A stretch of 37,500 nt of DNA from Tubiluchus corallicola (lineage: Eukaryota; Priapulida; Priapulimorpha; Priapulimorphida; Tubiluchidae), in the NCBI GenBank assembly GCA_030141605.1, contig JAQGDQ010001432.1, positions 1 to 37,500 of the forward strand, read 5' to 3'. Of this stretch, positions 31,986 to 37,500 are shown piece after piece (the stretch's first letter is position 1; every line of letters starts with the position of its first letter). The notes beneath the pieces are model-generated. The model was given only the letters and a program-made list of their open reading frames with translations. It made no database searches and was not told the DNA's origin. The translations under genes and the position numbers were made by a program.

Positions 31986-34305
31986 CTGGAGATAAGACAC
32001 AGCTTTGTATAAAACACAATAAATTATTTCTGTCAGTATGAATAAAATAGTAAAAAGTTGATATCGATGTTACTGTACAGTGCTACTGTAACATATTCAG
32101 TGTGTTGTACTAAAATAAAAATTCAAATTTCAAATTTACCGCTATGCTCACGCATGAGCTATCGAACTTGTGCAGTTCGTCACAAACGAACATATCTGAA
32201 CTGAGAGGTACAGCACCTGTTTTTTGTGTAATGCGATTCCGAAATATAGGCGCTAGTGCTCGTCTAACTAGCGAATGGCAAATGCATGTAACAGTGAAGA
32301 ACTAGTGGCGCGAACGTGAAATTGTGTTTGTGTGGTAATAATTCTTTCACATAAGTTATTTTTGAAAAAATATTACATTTCCTTTAAATATTTTAAAAAG
32401 CATGTTGTTTTGACGTGCAGATTAAGATTAACTTTCCTTAATTTTTCCATAGATCCTCAATTTGCACAAAGCTGGGAATCTTCCCGGTCCAGTATTGCGC
32501 CCTTGTAGACTGTCTTGCACCGGCCTTGGTTTTGTTCTATTCCTCCTTTCCTGTACTAATGCAGATAGTTGTAGAGGGACTGGCACCTAGTTCATTATCA
32601 AGAGTGAGCGTTTAAGTTGAGACATCAACTGCCAGAGACATCTCAATCATGTTCAGGTTCAAATTCACCCCTGTCAACGCAGCGTGGGGGGGGGGGGGAG
32701 TTAAATGCCACAAAAACAGTTTCCCAAACGTTTATCCATCGATTTCATGACTAGGTTCAGGAATGCTTAACTTTGGTTCTTAGGCAAATACCCAGTGGCC
32801 ACTCAACTATACCCTCGCGCCGTACGTTATGGTCTGTAAGTTCTACTGTTTTATGCTTAAACATTAAGATGCGTTTAAAACCCACTGGAAACGATATTAA
32901 TCTTTCTAGTTCACAAAACACAGTTTACATCATTGCAAAGTAGATGATATCAGCTAATATCGGAGCGAACTGAATTTAGGTCTAGGTCTGCAGTTTGAAA
33001 CAGGCCTAACATAAAATTTCTTCGTTGTATGTGAAATTTATGACTCATAAAGGTATAGCACTACTTCACACAGTAACTTCGCATAAAAGGCAATTAAGAT
33101 ATTACATCTGACCTTGTTCTAAATTCGAAATGTTGAAATTACTGCTTCGTAATTAAATGGTGCAAAACTGCACGAATAAAACAACGCATGAGTTGCATTA
33201 TTTCTGCTGTTGAAAATTATGTTAGTTTGTGACGTCATCAATATCAACTTTTCACTGTTTAATTCATACTAATAAAATAACGCATGAGTTGGACAAGGGA
33301 ATTATCTATTGTTTTAGCCTTTATATATTTTCTATCGATGGCTGCTACTGTGCAGTAGAAATGTCGACTTTTGCAATAAAAAATTATTACATAGAGGGTT
33401 GTTTAAGAAACGGATATTGTTCTTGTTATAAAATATAAAAACTTTACACTTAATCTATTACATAGACTTCCATAGTTATAGATCAGATGTTTTAGCTTAA
33501 AGTAAAACCAGACCCAATGTTAAACTAGGTCAAAACAATCTACTCTTAAAAATATTGAAAGGAAACATGCTATTTTTTCAAAAATGACTTACGTGAAAGA
33601 ATTATTACAACAACAAACACAATTTCACGTTCACGCCACTAGTTCTTTGGTGTTACGTGCATTTCTCCATTCGCTTGTTAGACGAGCATTAGTGCCTGCA
33701 TTTTGGAAGCACATTGCACAAAAACAGGTGCTGTACCTCTCAGTTCATATGTGTTAGTTTATAAAGAACAGAGTAAGCACAGCAGTAAATTTGAAATTTG
33801 AATATTTATCTTAAAACTTGCCTAGTTTTGGTCCAGCACACTGAATATCTTACAGCACCACTGTAGTTCAATTTTCCCTTCCCCAAACACGTGCAACGCG
33901 CTCGTGGAATATTTTTGCTGTTGAAAATTATGTTAGTTTGTGATGTCGTCAATAGTTGGGCTCGTCCGCCGTTAGTTAAGTTTTTTATCTATTATTAATT
34001 TATCAGAAACGCGTTTGCAGTATTAATCGCGTTAAAATGCATACTGCCAAAATGGACTTGAAATGGGGTAGTGTATGAAAAATCATCCTGTCTTCCTTTA
34101 TGAAACGCATATTGTTCTTGTTATAAATAATTTAAAAACTTCATACTTAATCCATTATATAAGCATCCGTAGAATTAGATCAGTGATGAAGCTTAAGCTA
34201 AGGTAAATTTTACTGTTTATTGTAAATTTTAATAAAGTTGTGAATAATAGTTACCAGCAGGATGACTAAAGCCGTGAATAAAATGCACGACGCAAGCCTG
34301 TTCAT
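31170..34305 (-). CDS. Secreted Gly/Tyr/His-rich low-complexity protein, 288 aa, two coding exons
   Basis: Exon 34305-34255 encodes MNRLASCILFTALVILL. A GTAACT donor joins it in phase 0 to exon 31985-31170 (acceptor TTATCTCCAG), which begins VAALAEGRGSYGKKHGGGYG. Together they form a convincing signal peptide with likely cleavage after ALA or ALAEG. The mature part (~265 aa) is almost all Gly, Tyr and His with some Lys and Arg. It has a basic N-terminus, a tandem 17-residue repeat (YGSGYGYGGHGGSKHGG), a central YSYKYSYH stretch, a long GGY tract, and a GYGLGGYGLGGYGLGGYG end. No Cys occurs after the signal peptide. Such proteins are extracellular structural materials (shell matrix, cuticle, eggshell or adhesive), often crosslinked through Tyr. 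The shematrin-type RKKKY end is absent. The exact role is unknown. Confidence 0.85.
32060..32430 (+). mobile_element. Family C dispersed element, partial copy in intron
   Basis: TACAGTGCTACTGTAACATA, CGCATGAGCTATCGAACTTG and TGCAGTTCGTCACAAAC align with 12331-12640. The left part of the element is missing. Confidence 0.75.
32431..33494 (-). other. Intron of the Gly-Tyr-rich gene, mostly unrecognised
   Basis: Contains a poly-G run (32686-32698) and a family C scrap at 33200-33243 (GCTGTTGAAAATTATGTTAG). The scrap is bracketed by a direct repeat, AATAAAACAACGCATGAGTT (33176) and AATAAAATAACGCATGAGTT (33273). No exon is seen. Confidence 0.4.
33495..34100 (-). mobile_element. Family C dispersed element, full-length minus-strand copy
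   Basis: In inverse orientation it runs from TAAAGGAAGACAGGATGATT (34100) through GCGGACGAGCCCAACTATTG to AACATTGGGTCTGG. It has a single copy of the segment that is amplified to 99-bp units at 11194-11790. Confidence 0.8.
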
Positions 34306-34334
34306 CTTCAAACTTTGTTTCGTTTGTTATTTAT
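34255..34334 (-). CDS. Gly-Tyr-rich gene, signal-peptide exon with short 5' UTR
   Basis: The ATG at 34305-34303 is preceded by a short leader (AACAAAGTTTGAAG). A TTCTGTTTCAG acceptor ends at 34335, suggesting a further upstream 5' UTR exon. The coding part is 51 nt, exactly 17 codons, ending at the GTAACT donor. Confidence 0.7.
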
Positions 34335-34484
34335 CTGAAACAGAATCACATAGATATATGTAAATCACTTACTTTTAAAAGATTATTCCCCCAGTTCCAT
34401 AAAACAACAACCAGTCATAAATCTAAGAGGTGTTTTAGCGTAATTATTAAAGTTTCTACACCATTGATTTAAGTGTCACGCATG

Positions 34485-34604
<120 letters not shown>

Positions 34605-34844
34605 ACCAATACTTTGAGCTGATTTTGACAGTTAATTTCTAAACTGAATGGCATCATTGCACACAGTTTAAAAATGATGCTAGTTTGTTTGAAAAACAAC
34701 TGAAGACAAACTTTAGTAACTTTCATACCAACTGTAGGCACTGTCTGCTACATATATAGTAACAATGTTATTGCAGTCTATGGGCGTGCTTTTATAGACA
34801 CGGAAAAAATAACCCTAACCCGAATCCTAACCGAAGCTAAAATA

Positions 34845-35405
34845 GTGACTTTTTCCTAGCTAAAATTGTAACTTTTTTCTGTGACTTTTGTCCTAGCTAA
34901 AATTGTAACTTTTTCTGTGACTTTTTTCCTAGCTAAAATTGTGGCTTTTTCCTGTGACTTTTTTCCTAGCTAACGTTGTGACTTTTTCTGTGATTTTTTT
35001 TCCTAGCTAAAATTATGGCTTCTTTCTGTGACTTTTTTCCTAGCTAAAATTGTGGCTTTTTTCTGTGACTTTTTTCCTAGCTAAAATTGTGGCTTTTTTC
35101 TGTGACTTTTTTCGTAGCTAAAATTGTGACTTTTTCTGTGATTTTTTTCCTAGCTAAAATTGTGGCTTTTTTCTGTGACTTTTTTCCTAGCTAAAATTGT
35201 GGGTTTTTCTGTGACTTTTTTCCTAGCTAAAATTGTGTCATTTTTCTGTGACTTTTTTCCTAGCTAAAATTGTGGCTTTTTTCTGTGACTTTTTTCCTAG
35301 TTAAAATTGTGGCTTTTTTCTGTGACTTTTTCCTAGCTAAAATTGTGGCCTTTTTCTGTGACTTTTTTCCTAGCAAAAATTGTGTCTTTTTCCTGTGACT
35401 TTTAG
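34845..35405 (+). repeat. 35-37-bp minisatellite, about 15 copies
   Basis: The unit CCTAGCTAAAATTGTGGCTT, then TTTTCTGTGACTTTTTT varies in T-run length. It lies in the first intron of the Gly-Tyr-rich gene on the opposite strand. Confidence 0.95.
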
Positions 35406-35639
35406 CGTGACTTTTCCTATGACTTTACCGTAGTGACTTTCCTATGATCGCCATCCTAACACCACACAATGAAAACATAATGAATTAAAGTATAAGTCAC
35501 TTCAAAACACAGACAAAAAAGGTAAAAAGCTAAGCATTCTCCAGCGAAATACAAAAGTAAACATCACCGTTGAACTGCATTCATTAACATGATTATGAAA
35601 AATCCTAAATTATTTCACATCCATCGATCCGTGCTACAC

Positions 35640-35708
35640 AAGTAAACAACAGCTATTCTACACAAGTAAACAAGTAAACAACAGCTATTCTACACAAGTA
35701 AACAATAG
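35640..35708 (+). repeat. Short direct repeats CTACACAAGTAAACAACAGC
   Basis: Three near-identical copies of CTACACAAGTAAACAA (about 35634, 35661 and 35691), the middle one extended by CAAGTAAA. They are just downstream of the predicted 5' UTR exon of the minus-strand gene. Confidence 0.7.
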
Positions 35709-35742
35709 TTATTGTTGTTGTTTTTTAACAAAATCTTCATAC

Positions 35743-35826
35743 CTGCCTGGAAACGTCGCGCACTTGCACAACAAAACTACCACTTTCAACAAACCATATC
35801 GCTCGCTCAAATTGTCGCTTTTATAA
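35743..35826 (-). promoter_or_regulatory. Predicted core promoter and 5' UTR exon of the Gly-Tyr-rich gene
   Basis: A TATA box TTATAAAAG lies at 35826-35818 (minus). A start near 35796 would give a ~54-nt leader ending TTTCCAGGCAG, with donor GTATGA at 35742. This leader could join the acceptor before 34334. The spacing and signals agree, but the link is inferred; no transcript is available. The 35827-36400 stretch upstream holds no recognised gene. Confidence 0.5.
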
Positions 35827-36417
35827 GCATCAGTTATTTCCTCGAGCGTCGTGGTAGTCAGATCACCATGACAACCTAGTTTTCAGCAGCGTCATGATAC
35901 ATGGTCACAGTCCACCTCAGGAGACTAGGATTGGAAGCGATGCTTGGCCCAGTGACCGAGTTACTGACTCTCTCGCTTTTCGTATGTCACAACTGACGAC
36001 ACATTTTCTCTGGCAATGACAATGGAGAGGCATCTCCCACTAATTAGACACCTAACTCTAGGCTCTAACTTGTTTCATACATAAACCCCGTTTAGTTTTC
36101 GGGCCCATACAGGTCATGGTAAGTGATATTCGCAATTATGTCGCTGACCGCTTCTGGACAACATAAATTTTCAAGGTCAAGTGATGTACATTTGAGTTGT
36201 CTACCTGCACGCCTTACTGTAAACATTTTTGCACGACAGTTACTGCTAATGCAGATAAACATGGAAGGAAGAATGACCTAGTATTGTTAAGTGTGTGTTT
36301 AGTGTTCAGAAAGTCGTAAGATAACCTACGCCCAGCTAAAACACTGTAGAATGAGTCAGATTCGATTTCCAGAGAGAATTATACAAATGTGAAAAAGGTT
36401 ATTTTCGTGATTGTCAG

Positions 36418-36655
36418 CAGGGCCTATTTCAGCCTAAGCGAGGCCCTATGCGTTTGGCGCCCAGAAAATTTTTGAACTGCTAGAACACCGGAGAAGCATT
36501 TTCGAAGAGAAAATATGCAGTTATGCAGTTGTTAAAGGAAAGAACAATTGAATGTTCGCATAAAGCAAAAAAATGTTACCTCGGCGCGAGGCCCCCTTGG
36601 AGGGTGAGGCCCCGGGGAAGTATCCCCACTCCCCCCCCCCCTGAAAAAGGCCCTG
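36418..36655. mobile_element. hAT-like MITE, 238 bp, perfect 8-bp target duplication
   Basis: The left end CAGGGCCTATTTCAG and the inverse of the right end CAGGGCCTTTTTCAG are inverted repeats. ATTGTCAG flanks both sides exactly (36410-36417, 36656-36663). GC-rich interior (GCGAGGCCC), no transposase. The open frame that crosses it is not a gene. Confidence 0.9.
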
Positions 36656-36663
36656 ATTGTCAG

Positions 36664-37165
36664 TGGGAAAAGTTACTTAAAATGAAAAAACTCTTACCGA
36701 TTTCGTCTTGCAGCCTGCAGATTGGTGGTTTATCTGAAGATGTCATTTCACCATAATTATCACCTCTAAAGTTAATATTAAATAATCATGAACGTGATGT
36801 AGAAATGACGACACTAATTTTTGGTTAAAAAGAGGCACGCGATCTCTTCTCACATTGTGATTACTGATTGCTTTTGTTCATTTATTACATTTAAGACTTA
36901 CTGCACAAATTTTCTTCCTTTTGCTTTGTTTGTTTTTCGTTTTTGTTGTTGTTTTGCGTTCATTATTTAACTACATTTTCGTTCATTTGCTGCATTTTAG
37001 TTCACTCGCTGCAATTATGATTTAACCAGATTGCTTGCTTTTTTTTCATTGGTATAATTATAATATAACTGCTTTGAATTTTGTTTATTTGCTACACTTA
37101 AGATCTAACCACAGATTTATTCACTTAACCATGTAGTCTGCCGTACTTTATAATATTTCTAAGTT
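36664..37165 (+). other. Intergenic sequence, no gene seen
   Basis: AT/T-rich, with loose repeats of GTTCATTTGCTGCATTTT-like phrases at 36955-37020. Nothing coding is recognised. Confidence 0.4.
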
Positions 37166-37292
37166 ATATAGGGGTGGCTGACTCGATGACCTCCGGTCTT
37201 TCGCCACCCCATCTCTACATACTTTACATAATTTGTTGTATTTGCGTTATAAATATTATATTAGAGATAAATAAACCTTTGAATTGAATTGA
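37166..37292 (+). mobile_element. Non-LTR retrotransposon 3' UTR end with (GAATT)n tail
   Basis: A hairpin with perfect 8-bp arms GGGGTGGC (37171-37178) and GCCACCCC (37203-37210) is followed by AATAAA (37269-37274) and a TTGAATTGAATTGAATTG tail. A stem-loop near the 3' end plus a short repeat tail is typical of CR1/Jockey-like LINEs. Confidence 0.6.
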
Positions 37293-37500
37293 ATTGTATA
37301 TAGTTGATGAAAGCAAAACTGATTGTTGTTATTGTGATAATATATCTGTACAAACATCAGAACATCTCATTTTTCATTCATGTACATTAGTAAATGAAAT
37401 ACATAGATGTAATCTCATAGGCTATGAATTTGAGAACAATGTTTTCTGTAAGAGATACGAACATCTGCGACTCGTTTGGAAAAGTTGTACGAAATATTGT
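37293..37500 (+). pseudogene. Non-LTR retrotransposon ORF fragment (terminal zinc motif), runs off the window
   Basis: The frame beginning about 37303 reads VDESKTDCCYCDNISVQTSE, then HLIFHSCTLVNEIHRC. This is the CxxC...EHLIFHxC zinc motif near the end of LINE ORF2 proteins. It is open to the window edge. It resembles the 16664 fragment (QTPEHLIFHCP), so the two may belong to one family. Confidence 0.6.

Noticed and set aside
31136-32041. Plus-strand 301-codon Asn/His-rich and 274-codon Thr-rich frames
   Set aside because: Shadows of the minus-strand Gly-Tyr-rich exon; no signal peptide or splice context on the plus strand.
36523-36756. 77-codon frame with a proline run
   Set aside because: Crosses the right boundary of the hAT MITE and its poly-C run, so it is not a gene.

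Overview
The window is animal nuclear DNA. It contains spliceosomal introns with GT/AG boundaries, a receptor-type guanylate cyclase gene, tRNA-derived SINE sequence, 3' ends of non-LTR retrotransposons, hAT-like and TTAA-flanked MITEs, and many mini- and microsatellites. The base composition is AT-rich. The mix of repeats and the secreted Gly-Tyr-His-rich protein suggest an invertebrate, possibly a lophotrochozoan, but nothing here fixes the phylum.

Gene 1 (plus strand, 1-21431) is the 3' half of a natriuretic-peptide-receptor-like membrane guanylate cyclase. I reconstructed eleven coding exons by matching the encoded protein to the family and by GT/AG sites: 1-71, 3491-3659, 4903-5052, 5892-6060, 6922-7071, 8080-8203, 15358-15426, 17151-17325, 18960-19058, 20575-20666 and 21381-21431. 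All phases agree, giving 438 residues plus a stop. They cover the second half of the kinase-homology domain, the dimerisation linker and the whole cyclase domain, with all key catalytic residues present. The ligand-binding, transmembrane and N-terminal kinase-like parts lie left of the window.

The ten introns are packed with repeats. They hold a 2.6 kb 24-bp minisatellite, trinucleotide and tetranucleotide tracts, 99-bp, ~80-bp and 41-bp arrays, and MITEs. They also hold three dispersed families, here called B, C and D, and two LINE 3' fragments.

From 21.9 to 31 kb there is no convincing host gene. This stretch contains a TTAA-flanked MITE, a TTAA-flanked 1.24 kb inverted-repeat element filled with a palindromic satellite, a 51-bp minisatellite, and retrotransposon fragments.

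Gene 2 (minus strand, coding 34305-31170, probable promoter near 35820) encodes a secreted 288-residue Gly/Tyr/His-rich low-complexity protein. A 17-codon signal-peptide exon is spliced to one large repeat-coding exon. A TATA box and a 5' UTR exon with a donor site lie upstream. It looks like an extracellular matrix, shell, cuticle or adhesive protein. The right end holds an hAT MITE with a perfect 8-bp target duplication and two abutting LINE fragments. I see no sign that the two genes are functionally linked.
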